From NCBI RefSeq assembly GCF_001591005.1, contig NZ_BCTY01000011.1, forward strand, positions 1-64,000: DNA of 64,000 nucleotides, read 5' to 3'. Each line of letters starts with the position of its first letter. The stretch's first letter is position 1. The position numbers and the translations under genes were made by a program. The notes beneath the pieces were generated by a model. The model had not been told where the DNA came from, ran no database searches, and worked only from the letters and a program-made list of their open reading frames with translations. Source of the stretch: Sphingomonas sanguinis NBRC 13937. GTDB lineage: Bacteria > Pseudomonadota > Alphaproteobacteria > Sphingomonadales > Sphingomonadaceae. Positions 17,963-26,222 of this stretch are shown here, piece after piece.

Positions 17963-20900
17963 TCAATAGTCCTTGGATATCCGCACATTCACATTCTGCC
18001 GCCCCAGCGTCGAGATGCTGGAGAGCAGCGACAGCCAGCGCGTCACCTGGAACTCGACCTGGGTCGCGGAATAGCCCTGCCCATCGGTGATGATCTCGGC
18101 ATAGAAGCGCCGGGTGATATACTTGCCCGCCGCGACCGAGGTGGCGCGCCCGATCTGTACGTCGGCGGGCAGCACGCGCAGGCGGTCGAGCCCCGCCGCG
18201 CGCCGCACCGCGTTGATCGGGTTCAGGCCGTTGCCGCCATCCTGCAAAGCGGCGACGGCGGCGGCGAGTTGCAACGCCTCGGGCGCGGACAGGCTGGCGA
18301 TCGAGGTGCCAAAGAGCAGGCGCGACAGCAGTTCGTCGTTCGGCAGCGCGGGCGTGCTGGAAAAGCCGATTTCGGGTTTCAGCGCGGTGCCGGTCACCCG
18401 GATGGTGGCGCTCAGCCCCTGGACATTGGCATTGGCCGCGATGTCGAGCGCGGGGTTGGCTGGCACCTCTCCGCCGAAACGGATGACACCGCGCGCCAGA
18501 TCGAACTCGCGCCCCGCAAATTCGTAATCGCCGCGGATCAGCGTCGCCTGGCCGGTGATCGCCGGGTTGTCCGGCGTGCCTGCGATCTTCAGGTCGGCCG
18601 ACCACTCGCTGTTGAGCCCCAGGCCGGAGACGATAAGGCCGTTGGGCGCCTTGGCCACGATCGCCAGCGTCCAGGGTTTGCGCGGAACATCGTCCTCTTC
18701 ACCGCCGCCGGGAATGTTGATCTCACGGATGTTGAGCTGCGGCATCGCCGTCGCCGCCGTCGCGCGGCCCAGGCGATAGCGGCTGCGGTTGAGCACGACA
18801 TCGCCCGAGATGGTGCCCCCTGCACCGTCCGAATGGAAGGTCAGCGGTCCGGTCACCGTGGCGCCGATATCGTCGCGCGCGATCATCACCGCGTTGCGCG
18901 CGTTGAGGGACAGGTCCAGTGCGACGCCATGTCCGCCCGCAAAGTCGAACTGGCCGGTGCCGGCGACGCGCCCGTCCTTGCCCGCCTGCGCGGTGAACCG
19001 GTCGATGACCAGCCGCGATCCGCCGAAGCGGCCGCTGGCCTGTACACCGGTCAGGACGGTGCCGGTCGTCGCGCTCTCGATCCGTGCGCCGACCGCCTTC
19101 ACCGCGCCGCGAATGACCGGCTGGCTCAGCGATCCGGTGACGTCCGCGCCGATCGCGACCGGGCCGGACAGGTCGAACATCTCGACCCCCGTCAGCCGCC
19201 ACAACGTGTCGGCGGGCCCGGCATAGCGAAGCTGCGCGATCAGCCGCCCGGCCTGCATCCGGGCCGCCCAGTCGCCCGCGCCGCCCGGCACCAGCAGCGC
19301 CTGCGCCCTGCCGATGATCTTTCCACCCGACGCCATCACCGCGCGCACGCCCAGCCGGTCGGCGGACAGCAGGCCCGCCACGCCCATGTCGATCGGCCGC
19401 GAATTGAGGACCAGGCCTGCACGCGTCAGCCCGCGAATGGTCAGGTCCGCCTTGCCCGTCGGCGCGCCCGTCCCCTGTCGGATGGTCAGCGTGCCGGTCG
19501 CGGTGCCACCCAGTCCCAGGCCCGGATAACCGATATCGAGTACGGTCAGCGGCATTCGCGTCAGGCTGGCCTGCACTTCCGTCCCGTCGGCGTCGAGCCG
19601 CCCGGCCAGCTTCGCCTCGCCGCCCGCAAAGCTCAACCGTGTCGGCGCGAGGACCCAGCCGTCACCGTCGCGCGTCACGACCGCAGGCGACAGGAGTTGC
19701 AGCGGGCGACGGTCGAGTGTCCCCTGCCCGCTCACGGTAAAGCGACCGGGCGTGACCTGCGTCACCGTCTGGATCGAGAAGGCGCGGCCCCGCGAGCCCG
19801 AAATGCCGACCCGTACTTCTCCGGTGCCCCCGCGCAGCCGGGCGGTGCCGGTCATCTGCGCGATGTGGAACGCGCCGTGCCGCAGCCCTTGCGCTTGGGC
19901 GGAGCCCTCGACCGACGCCCCCGCCGGGTCGAGCAGCGCCACCATGTCCAGCCGCCCCTGCCGGACGGTGATGGCCGAAATCTGCGCCTGACGCGCGGCC
20001 AGATGCGCCTCGATCCGCTGCACCGTGCCGACGGGACGGAACAGCAGCTCGCCCGACAGCCCGCCATCCACGACATCCAGCCGCCCGTCGAAGCCGCCCT
20101 GCACCACGGTCAGCGCCCCCGTCGCCCGCGCGCCCGCGACCAGCAAAGGCTGGATCTGGATAACCGCATTCTGCCCGCGTGGTAGCAATATGGCCCCGCT
20201 CGCCTGAAACGGGCCCAGCCGCGATCCTCCGGCGGCGCGGAAGGCAAAGCCCTGATCGGTGGGATCGAGATGCGCCTTTACATCGCGGAGGCCCATCGCC
20301 GCATTGGGCGAGGCAAGTTGCAGGTCCAGCGTAGGTCGGTCGATCCGCCCGTCCAGCACCATCTGGACCGGGCCATAGCTGCGCTGACGTCCGCCGCCGA
20401 CAAAATGGAAGGTTCCGTCCCGCCGCCGGATCGCCTCGCCGGTCAGGCGGATATCGGGGCCGGTCAGCACCAGGCGGTGGAAATGGAACACCCCGTCCAC
20501 GCCCCGCTCCAGATCGGTGGTCAGGTGCGGCAACCCGCCCGCCAGCGAGCGGAGAAAGGCGTTGTCCAGCCGCCGCACCTGCGCCTCGCCCTTGCCGATC
20601 ACGCGGGTGCCATGCCCGTCGGCACCCGGCACGGCGGTCAGCGTCGAGCGGACGTCAACGATGCCGAGGCCGGGGATCAGATAACGCTGCAACGCGCCGT
20701 TCAGCCCGACATCATAGCGTCCGTTGGTCAGGTCGATGCGCAAGTTGAGCTTGCCCGCCAGCTTGTCGGAGCGCAGCGCCAGGCCCTGCCCCAGAATCTC
20801 GCGCGGCGTGATGCGCAGGTCGCCCGCGACCGACAGGCTGTGAAGGATGCCGCCCGCTGCCTCGCCCACGCCCGTTACGGCTCGCGCCGTGAAGCGCACC

Positions 20901-22117
20901 GGCAGCACCCAGGGCCAGCCGCCGGTCAACCGACCCTTACCGCTGGCATGAGCGTCCTCGAACCCCGTCCGGTCGAAGGCGAAGCGGGTCGCGGCGAGCT
21001 TATAGTCGAAAGTCGCCCGGCCGAATGCCCCGTCCAGCCGGGTCGCCAGGGTGATCGTCTGGCCGCTCATGTTGAGGAACAGCGCCCCCGGTCGCAACAG
21101 GCTGGCATCGACGCGCAGCCCCTCGAACGCGGCCGCGCCCAGGTCGACCACGCCCCGCGCCCGAACCCGCAAGGCGGGCGAGCGCAGGACGAGCGCACCG
21201 TTCAGCCGCCGGTCGGCGAAATCGGCCTGTCCGGCGACCACGACACGGGGCGCGGTCAGCCGCTGGAGACGGCCACGCAGCACCAGCGACGGCGCGATGT
21301 CGCCCGACAGCGCATAGCGCCCCGAACGCGCCGCCAGCCTCAGCGCGATGGCGCGCCGTCCGGCGATCGCCCCCTGCGCACGCCCGTCCCAACGCGACCA
21401 GCGACCCGCGCCGTCGACGGTCAGCGCGACCGGCGCACGCGCGCCGACCATCTTGGCCAGCACGCCCTCCGCGCCACCTTGGGCCCGCACGTCCAGATCG
21501 AACCGGTCGCGATCGGGCTGGGCGTCCAGGCGCAAGCGCAGCCGGTCGGTACCCGCGACCACGCCGTCCATCGCCACCAGCGCGCGGCCATCGCGAATAT
21601 CGGCCTGCCCCTCGACCTTCGCGACCCGCTGTCGCCCCAGCACGGGCGCGGCCAGGATCAGCCGGTCGAGCCGGAGCCGGTCGATCCGGATATCGAAATC
21701 GGGCAGGATCGGCCCCTGCTTGCCGGTCCGCCGGGTATGCGGCACATGATAGAGCATCGCCAGCGGCGCTTCGACCCGGCGAATGTCGAGCGTGCCCCGC
21801 GTCCAGTTCCACGGCCGCCAGTCGAGCCGCGCCTGCGGCACGCGCACCAGCATCCCGTCCAGATCATAGACGCGTAGATCGACCAGCCGCATGTCCGAAT
21901 AAAGCGACCCGTCGATCCGCCCTACCGAGAAGCGCAGGCCGGTATCGGTGCGAATGGTCGCGATCCGATCCGCGACCCAGCGATGGCCGATCGAGGTATC
22001 GACGATGCCCAGCGCCGCCATGACGATACCGATCAACGCGACCAGCGCGATCGCCACCGCCCGCACCCAGCGGACACGTGGCCGCGCAGGCGGCGGCGGG
22101 GCGGCGTCCTCGCTCAA
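17963..22117 (-). CDS. tamB: Translocation and assembly module protein TamB
   Basis: A 1384-residue AsmA-like bridge protein. It has one N-terminal membrane helix (about residues 17-40) and a very long repetitive beta-rich periplasmic region full of short GxFxxxG-type strands. The C-terminal DUF490 domain includes GDYEFAGREFDLARGVIRFGG, SRLLFGTSIASLS and KYITRRFYAEI. TamB works with TamA in outer-membrane protein assembly and, as AsmA-like proteins, in phospholipid transport. The start overlaps the tamA stop by 4 bases (ATGA), so the two are translationally coupled. Confidence 0.95.
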   Translation of the reverse strand: MSEDAAPPPPARPRVRWVRAVAIALVALIGIVMAALGIVDTSIGHRWVADRIATIRTDTGLRFSVGRIDGSLYSDMRLVDLRVYDLDGMLVRVPQARLDWRPWNWTRGTLDIRRVEAPLAMLYHVPHTRRTGKQGPILPDFDIRIDRLRLDRLILAAPVLGRQRVAKVEGQADIRDGRALVAMDGVVAGTDRLRLRLDAQPDRDRFDLDVRAQGGAEGVLAKMVGARAPVALTVDGAGRWSRWDGRAQGAIAGRRAIALRLAARSGRYALSGDIAPSLVLRGRLQRLTAPRVVVAGQADFADRRLNGALVLRSPALRVRARGVVDLGAAAFEGLRVDASLLRPGALFLNMSGQTITLATRLDGAFGRATFDYKLAATRFAFDRTGFEDAHASGKGRLTGGWPWVLPVRFTARAVTGVGEAAGGILHSLSVAGDLRITPREILGQGLALRSDKLAGKLNLRIDLTNGRYDVGLNGALQRYLIPGLGIVDVRSTLTAVPGADGHGTRVIGKGEAQVRRLDNAFLRSLAGGLPHLTTDLERGVDGVFHFHRLVLTGPDIRLTGEAIRRRDGTFHFVGGGRQRSYGPVQMVLDGRIDRPTLDLQLASPNAAMGLRDVKAHLDPTDQGFAFRAAGGSRLGPFQASGAILLPRGQNAVIQIQPLLVAGARATGALTVVQGGFDGRLDVVDGGLSGELLFRPVGTVQRIEAHLAARQAQISAITVRQGRLDMVALLDPAGASVEGSAQAQGLRHGAFHIAQMTGTARLRGGTGEVRVGISGSRGRAFSIQTVTQVTPGRFTVSGQGTLDRRPLQLLSPAVVTRDGDGWVLAPTRLSFAGGEAKLAGRLDADGTEVQASLTRMPLTVLDIGYPGLGLGGTATGTLTIRQGTGAPTGKADLTIRGLTRAGLVLNSRPIDMGVAGLLSADRLGVRAVMASGGKIIGRAQALLVPGGAGDWAARMQAGRLIAQLRYAGPADTLWRLTGVEMFDLSGPVAIGADVTGSLSQPVIRGAVKAVGARIESATTGTVLTGVQASGRFGGSRLVIDRFTAQAGKDGRVAGTGQFDFAGGHGVALDLSLNARNAVMIARDDIGATVTGPLTFHSDGAGGTISGDVVLNRSRYRLGRATAATAMPQLNIREINIPGGGEEDDVPRKPWTLAIVAKAPNGLIVSGLGLNSEWSADLKIAGTPDNPAITGQATLIRGDYEFAGREFDLARGVIRFGGEVPANPALDIAANANVQGLSATIRVTGTALKPEIGFSSTPALPNDELLSRLLFGTSIASLSAPEALQLAAAVAALQDGGNGLNPINAVRRAAGLDRLRVLPADVQIGRATSVAAGKYITRRFYAEIITDGQGYSATQVEFQVTRWLSLLSSISTLGRQNVNVRISKDY

Positions 22118-24120
22118 AAGGCCTGTCCCAGCGAGACATAGACCGCGACCCGGCTATCCCCCTTTTGCGGGTTCAGCGGCGTGCCAACGTCCAAGCGGAT
22201 CGGCCCGAAATTGGAATAGTAACGCACGCCCAGCCCGGTGCCAAAACGCAGGCCCGTCAGGCGCGGCAAGGGCGTGGTGGAGATGTTGCCTGCGTCGAGA
22301 AACGGCACGATACCAAAATTGCCGAAGGTCCGCACCCGCGCCTCGATCGAAAACTCGGCCAGGCTGCGCCCGCCGATCGGATCGTTGTTCGCGTCGCGCG
22401 GCCCGATCGCCTGGAAACCATAGCCGCGCACCGAAGCGCCGCCGCCCGCATAGAAACGCCGCGACGGTGCGATCTGGTCGCGCGGCGCACCCAAAATCGT
22501 GCCCAGCCGCGTCCGCGCCGCCAGCACCACCCGCTCACCGAACGGGTGATAGAGGCTCGCATCGATCTGCGTCCGGGTATAGCCGAACACGCTACCCTGC
22601 AGCGACACCTCCGGGCTGAGCCGCCCGCCCAGCCGAAAGCCGCGCGTCGGGTTCAACAGATCGTCCGACCCGTCATAGTTCAAGCTGGTCGGCAAGGCGC
22701 CGATGAAGAAGGTCCGCCTGCGGGGCTCACCGGTGCTCTCGATCACGTCGCGCTCGTCCGAGGTCAGCAGTTCGGCGCCCAGCGACCAGGTCCAGGTCTT
22801 CTGGAAGAAGATGTTGGTCTGCCGCTCCAGCCCGCCCGACAGCGACAGGGTCTTGGCCTCATAGGCGTCGCGCAGGATATGCGCGGCCGAGAATTGCGCG
22901 GTCAGCACCCGGTCGCGGCCCTGGAAATTGTTGCGCCGGAACACGACCGCGCCCAGCTGCTCGCGTGTGCCCAGCACGCTGCGCAGGGTCAGCGCGCCCT
23001 CGGGCGGGAAGAGGTTGCGGTCGGTCCAGTTGATCGTCGCGCTCGCGCCCTCGCCGGTGCCGTAACCCAGCTCGCCCGCGATGGTGTGCGGCGGCGCGGG
23101 CTCCAGCGCGACGGCGATGTTCACCGTATCGGGCGTATCGCCGGGCACGGGCTTCACATCGACCGACGAGACGAGCCCGGTCTGCACCAGCGCGCGGCGC
23201 AAATCGTCGAGCCCGGCGGAATCATAAGGCTGGCCGGGCTGGAACCGGGCGATATCCTGGACGTGCCGGGCATCGAACAGCGTGTCGTTCGCCATGACGA
23301 TCCGGCCATAGCGGCGCGACGATCCCGGATCGACCGACAGGTCCAGCGTCGCGGTGCGGGCCGCGCGGTCGACCACGATCTGCGGATCGCCGATCTTGGC
23401 GAAGGGAAAGCCTTCCTCGCCCACCGCCGCCTTCAGCTTGGCCTCGCCCGCGACAATGGTGTCGGCGTCGACCGGATCGCCCGGGCGAATGCCGAACGCC
23501 TTTTCCAGCGGCGCGGCCTTGTCGCCCGCCGCCTGCACGCCCGCCAGCGTCACGCCCGCGAAGCGATAGAGATTGCCCGGCGTCGCCTCCAGCACCACCG
23601 TCGGCTGGTCGCCCGGCTCGATCCGGGTCGCGACCTGCGCGTCATAATAGCCCGCGCCGCGCAGCAGGTTGGTGAGCAGTGCCGCATCCTCGCGCGCGCG
23701 GCGGTCGAGCTGCGCGGCATTGGCGGGCTCGCCGTCATTATTGTCGAGCGAGGAAAGCTGCTCGAACCGCTGGCGGACCAGCGCACCCGCGCCGTCGATC
23801 CCCTCGACCTTCCAGTGATAACGCCGCTCCGCCGCGGCATCGACGGTCGCCGCCATCACGCCAGCCGGATCGCCCGGCGCGGTCGCCAGGTCGGGCCAGG
23901 CCACGCCGATCTCCGGCAAGGGGGCCAGCGGCGCGGACGGGTCGAGCATCGTCGGGTCATCGACCTCGGGGGGTGCGCCCGTCGGGACGGTCTGGTTGGT
24001 GGGGGCCGTCGGGGTTGCGGTCTGCGCGAGGGCACGACCGGACCAGCCCGTGCCGCCCACCCCCATTGCGATCATCAAGATGGCGGCCGAGCGGCACGGC
24101 CGCCCGACGCGGACCATCAT
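22114..24120 (-). CDS. tamA: Outer membrane assembly factor TamA (BamA/Omp85 family)
   Basis: A 668-residue Omp85 protein: signal peptide ending at RALAQ, POTRA-like region (roughly residues 80-340, e.g. AGDKAAPLEKAFGIRPGDP and VKPVPGDTPDTVNIAVALEP), then a 16-strand-type barrel. The barrel has the Omp85 motif VRGYGFQAIGPRD and ends in VSLGQAF with terminal phenylalanine. A Pro/Thr-rich linker follows the signal peptide. It forms an operon with tamB. Length is somewhat longer than E. coli TamA (577) because of the linker. Confidence 0.93.
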   Translation of the reverse strand: MMVRVGRPCRSAAILMIAMGVGGTGWSGRALAQTATPTAPTNQTVPTGAPPEVDDPTMLDPSAPLAPLPEIGVAWPDLATAPGDPAGVMAATVDAAAERRYHWKVEGIDGAGALVRQRFEQLSSLDNNDGEPANAAQLDRRAREDAALLTNLLRGAGYYDAQVATRIEPGDQPTVVLEATPGNLYRFAGVTLAGVQAAGDKAAPLEKAFGIRPGDPVDADTIVAGEAKLKAAVGEEGFPFAKIGDPQIVVDRAARTATLDLSVDPGSSRRYGRIVMANDTLFDARHVQDIARFQPGQPYDSAGLDDLRRALVQTGLVSSVDVKPVPGDTPDTVNIAVALEPAPPHTIAGELGYGTGEGASATINWTDRNLFPPEGALTLRSVLGTREQLGAVVFRRNNFQGRDRVLTAQFSAAHILRDAYEAKTLSLSGGLERQTNIFFQKTWTWSLGAELLTSDERDVIESTGEPRRRTFFIGALPTSLNYDGSDDLLNPTRGFRLGGRLSPEVSLQGSVFGYTRTQIDASLYHPFGERVVLAARTRLGTILGAPRDQIAPSRRFYAGGGASVRGYGFQAIGPRDANNDPIGGRSLAEFSIEARVRTFGNFGIVPFLDAGNISTTPLPRLTGLRFGTGLGVRYYSNFGPIRLDVGTPLNPQKGDSRVAVYVSLGQAF

Positions 24121-24265
24121 GCCGCCATCCCTAGCCGCGCAAAACCGTTCGCGACACCCCCAAGCGCCTTCGTTTGAACAGATTTGCCGAGCCGATGGTC
24201 GCGCCGCGACGCCGACGGGCTGGCAGGGTCAGGAAACGCATGGCGTCGCGCGTTTCCCGGCATCC

Positions 24266-24496
24266 TCAATGGACGGTGCCGAACACCTCTTCGAGCTGCA
24301 ACAGATCGATCAATCGCTCGATCTGGCGCCAACGGCAGAAATGGATGTGATTGCCGATGTCGCGGCTGCGCCCGGCCCGGATCGCGGCTTCGTCGCCGGC
24401 CGCCCCGCCGAAACGCTCGATCATCGCAGACGCCGTCGCCACGTCGCTATCGCTCACGAACGGAGCGACAAAGGTGCCGCCGCGCTGATTAAACAT
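24266..24496 (-). CDS. Small sphingomonad-type protein, DUF6961-like
   Basis: A 76-residue soluble protein. Its central part (DVATASAMIERFGGAAGDEAAIRA) and the C-terminal CRWRQIERLIDLLQ look like the small helical DUF6961 proteins common in sphingomonads; this is by eye and not certain. No function is known for that family. It lies upstream of tamA on the same strand with a 145-base gap that holds nothing else recognised. Confidence 0.55.
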   Translation of the reverse strand: MFNQRGGTFVAPFVSDSDVATASAMIERFGGAAGDEAAIRAGRSRDIGNHIHFCRWRQIERLIDLLQLEEVFGTVH

Positions 24497-24631
24497 GGAT
24501 ACTCCCGAACCGATCCTTGAACGACTGCGGGACTAGGCCAGGGTTATGAATGGAGCTATTTCAGCGGTGGTTAACGTCCTGTCGACCACGCATGGCTGGT
24601 TTCGCGCGGCGCGGCGTGACAGGATGGCGGC

Positions 24632-24847
24632 ATGGCACCCGTCCCCGATCCACGCCCGTCCCAGTCGCATTCTCCCCAGCCGCAGTCCCAGGGGTCGACC
24701 GCCCATGCCGGTGGAATCTTCATCGCGCTGGGCGTCGTTATCGGGATCGTCGCCGGGCTGGCGACCGGACAGGTCACCATGGGCGTGCTGATCGGCCTGG
24801 CGATCGGCATCGTCGTCGCCCTGCTTCTATGGTGGCGCGGGCGGTAG
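24632..24847 (+). CDS. Small two-helix membrane protein
   Basis: A 71-residue protein with a Ser/Pro/Gln-rich start (about 25 residues), then two hydrophobic helices (GGIFIALGVVIGIVAGLATG and VLIGLAIGIVVALLLWW) joined by a short turn, ending in the basic WRGR. AGGATGGCGG precedes the ATG as a possible ribosome-binding site. It is convergent with the S24 repressor gene. Function unknown. Confidence 0.6.
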   Translation: MAPVPDPRPSQSHSPQPQSQGSTAHAGGIFIALGVVIGIVAGLATGQVTMGVLIGLAIGIVVALLLWWRGR

Positions 24848-24869
24848 TCCACGCCGTTCCGAAAAGACC

Positions 24870-25487
24870 TCAGGCGGGCATCCGCATCTGCCACACCACC
24901 CGGCCGATCACCGCAATCGGCCCCTGGGGTAGCGGCGGCGCGGTGGGGTTGTCGCTGGAGGCGGTCAGCCCGTCCGGCCCCGCCTTCACCCGCTTGACCA
25001 TCAGCACATCCCCGATGCGGATGACGTAGAGACCGCCGCGCGCGGTCGGGCGGACATCGTCCTGGTCCACCACCAGATGATCGCCGTCGAGCAGCCCCGG
25101 CGCCATCGAGTCGCCGCGCACCCGGATGACCGATCCCGCCCCCTCACGCAGGCCCAGCCTGCGCGCGAGTTGCCGGTCGATCGCCTCGACGCCCAGCATG
25201 ACATCGTCATCCACCGTCGCACCCGGCCCCGCAGACGCCGCCACCGCCAGCCGCCGGACCAGCATCGGTCCATCCTCGACCGACGCGCCCAGCCGCGTTT
25301 CCGGCACCCCGAAAAACGTCGCCAACTGTCGCCGGTCTCCTTCGGCCAAAACACGTGGCGTGCCCCTGTGCACGAACTGCTGGAGATAGGCGTCGTTGCG
25401 GCCGAGCATTCGCGACAGCGCGGCGAGGCTGACCCCCGCCTGCCCCGCGAGCGCCTGAAGCGTCGCCCTGATTTCCGGTCCCGACAT
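24870..25487 (-). CDS. S24-family (LexA/CI-like) transcriptional repressor
   Basis: A 205-residue repressor. The N-terminal helix-turn-helix is ALSRMLGRNDAYLQQFVHRG, and the C-terminal S24 peptidase has the catalytic serine in RGDSMAPGLLDGDHLVV and the lysine in VLMVKRV. An Ala-Gly inside AASAGPG between the domains is a plausible self-cleavage site. Start at 25487 fits the usual start of this family; ATG 25505 is possible but lies within a palindrome. It is divergent from a 58-residue gene and its partner, and a palindrome between them may be its operator. It could respond to DNA damage like LexA or control a defence or phage function; the sequence does not say which. Confidence 0.88.
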   Translation of the reverse strand: MSGPEIRATLQALAGQAGVSLAALSRMLGRNDAYLQQFVHRGTPRVLAEGDRRQLATFFGVPETRLGASVEDGPMLVRRLAVAASAGPGATVDDDVMLGVEAIDRQLARRLGLREGAGSVIRVRGDSMAPGLLDGDHLVVDQDDVRPTARGGLYVIRIGDVLMVKRVKAGPDGLTASSDNPTAPPLPQGPIAVIGRVVWQMRMPA

Positions 25488-25504
25488 GCCCGATGATATA
25501 GGCA

Positions 25505-25518
25505 TAGGATTTTTCCTA
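25505..25518. promoter_or_regulatory. Candidate operator between S24 repressor and divergent genes
   Basis: An inverted repeat TAGGA-TTTT-TCCTA lies in the 96-base divergent gap. Its position, 18 bases from the repressor start and 66 bases from the divergent gene, fits an autoregulatory operator. It is inferred from symmetry and place only. Confidence 0.4.
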
Positions 25519-25583
25519 GACAAGTTGGAAATCAGAACGGATCATGAACATCGGAACAAGAATCGGACTTTGGGAGAACGTCC

Positions 25584-25760
25584 ATGGAATTGCTGGGGTT
25601 GATCGAACGCTATCTGAAACGCAGCCATATGCCCGAGACGAAATTCGGGCGGCTGGCGGTCAATGATCCCCGCCTGGTCAGCGACCTGCGCAAGGGCCGC
25701 GAACCGGGCGCGCTGATGATCGCACGGGTCTCTGCCTTTATCGCGGAGCAGCGCGCATGA
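25584..25760 (+). CDS. 58-residue putative DNA-binding protein
   Basis: A short frame starting MELLGLIERYLKRSHMPETK and continuing with FGRLAVNDPRLVSDLRKGREP. The segment TKFGRLAVNDPRLVSDLRKG reads like a Cro/XRE-type helix-turn-helix; small proteins like it occur in sphingomonads. GGGAG lies 8 bases before the ATG. Its stop overlaps the next start in ATGA, so the two are coupled. It is divergent from the S24 repressor and probably under its control. Function unknown. Confidence 0.65.
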   Translation: MELLGLIERYLKRSHMPETKFGRLAVNDPRLVSDLRKGREPGALMIARVSAFIAEQRA

Positions 25761-26134
25761 CCGCGCATGCCCGGATCCCTTGCGCGAGTCCTGTCACCAT
25801 CGACCGATCGTACCCGGTATGGCGCCGCCATCGCCCGGCCGATCGCGGCCAGCGGCTGGCCTGCGCGCTGACGAGCGACGCGGGCCGTGCGGGCTGCGCG
25901 GTCACGCTGGCCGTGGCGAGCGTCGAGCCCTGGTCCTCGGCGACGTTCAGCGGGTCGGTCATCACGCTGATCCTGACCGCGCCGCCGACCTCCGCATTGT
26001 CGGCATGGCTGGCTGCCCTGCCAGAGCGCGACGTGCCACTGGGACGCGACATCGTCGCCGACCTGGCGGTCGAACCGCTGGATAGCGGATGGCGATTGCG
26101 CGCGCTCCTTTGCCTGGATGCGGCGAATGGATGA
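25757..26134 (+). CDS. Hypothetical 125-residue protein
   Basis: No family is recognised. The protein is rich in Ala/Arg/Leu, with a strand-rich middle (CAVTLAVASVEPWSSATFSGSVITLILTAP) and an acidic end (GRDIVADLAVEPLDSGWRLRALL). This pattern suggests a small alpha/beta fold without a signal peptide. Translation is coupled by a 4-base overlap to the 58-residue gene upstream, so they belong together. Confidence 0.6.
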   Translation: MTAHARIPCASPVTIDRSYPVWRRHRPADRGQRLACALTSDAGRAGCAVTLAVASVEPWSSATFSGSVITLILTAPPTSALSAWLAALPERDVPLGRDIVADLAVEPLDSGWRLRALLCLDAANG

Positions 26135-26165
26135 CGAAAACGCCACCAAACCGTCATTTTCTACT

Positions 26166-26180
26166 TGATATGTTGTATCA
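26166..26180. promoter_or_regulatory. Zur-box-like palindrome upstream of the ZnuD-like receptor
   Basis: TGATA-TGTTG-TATCA has perfect 5-bp arms. It lies 43 bases before the receptor start in an AT-rich patch. The GATATGTT core resembles alphaproteobacterial Zur sites, which fits a zinc receptor. The match is from memory of the consensus, so moderate. Confidence 0.5.
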
Positions 26181-26222
26181 CCACGCTACGCAGCAGGGCT
26201 TCTTTCATCGGGAGCCCTGTTC

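Noticed and set aside
18269-21877. Long plus-strand frames of 500-640 codons within the tamB region
   Set aside because: They are antisense shadows of tamB; compositions are Arg/His/Asp-rich without domains.
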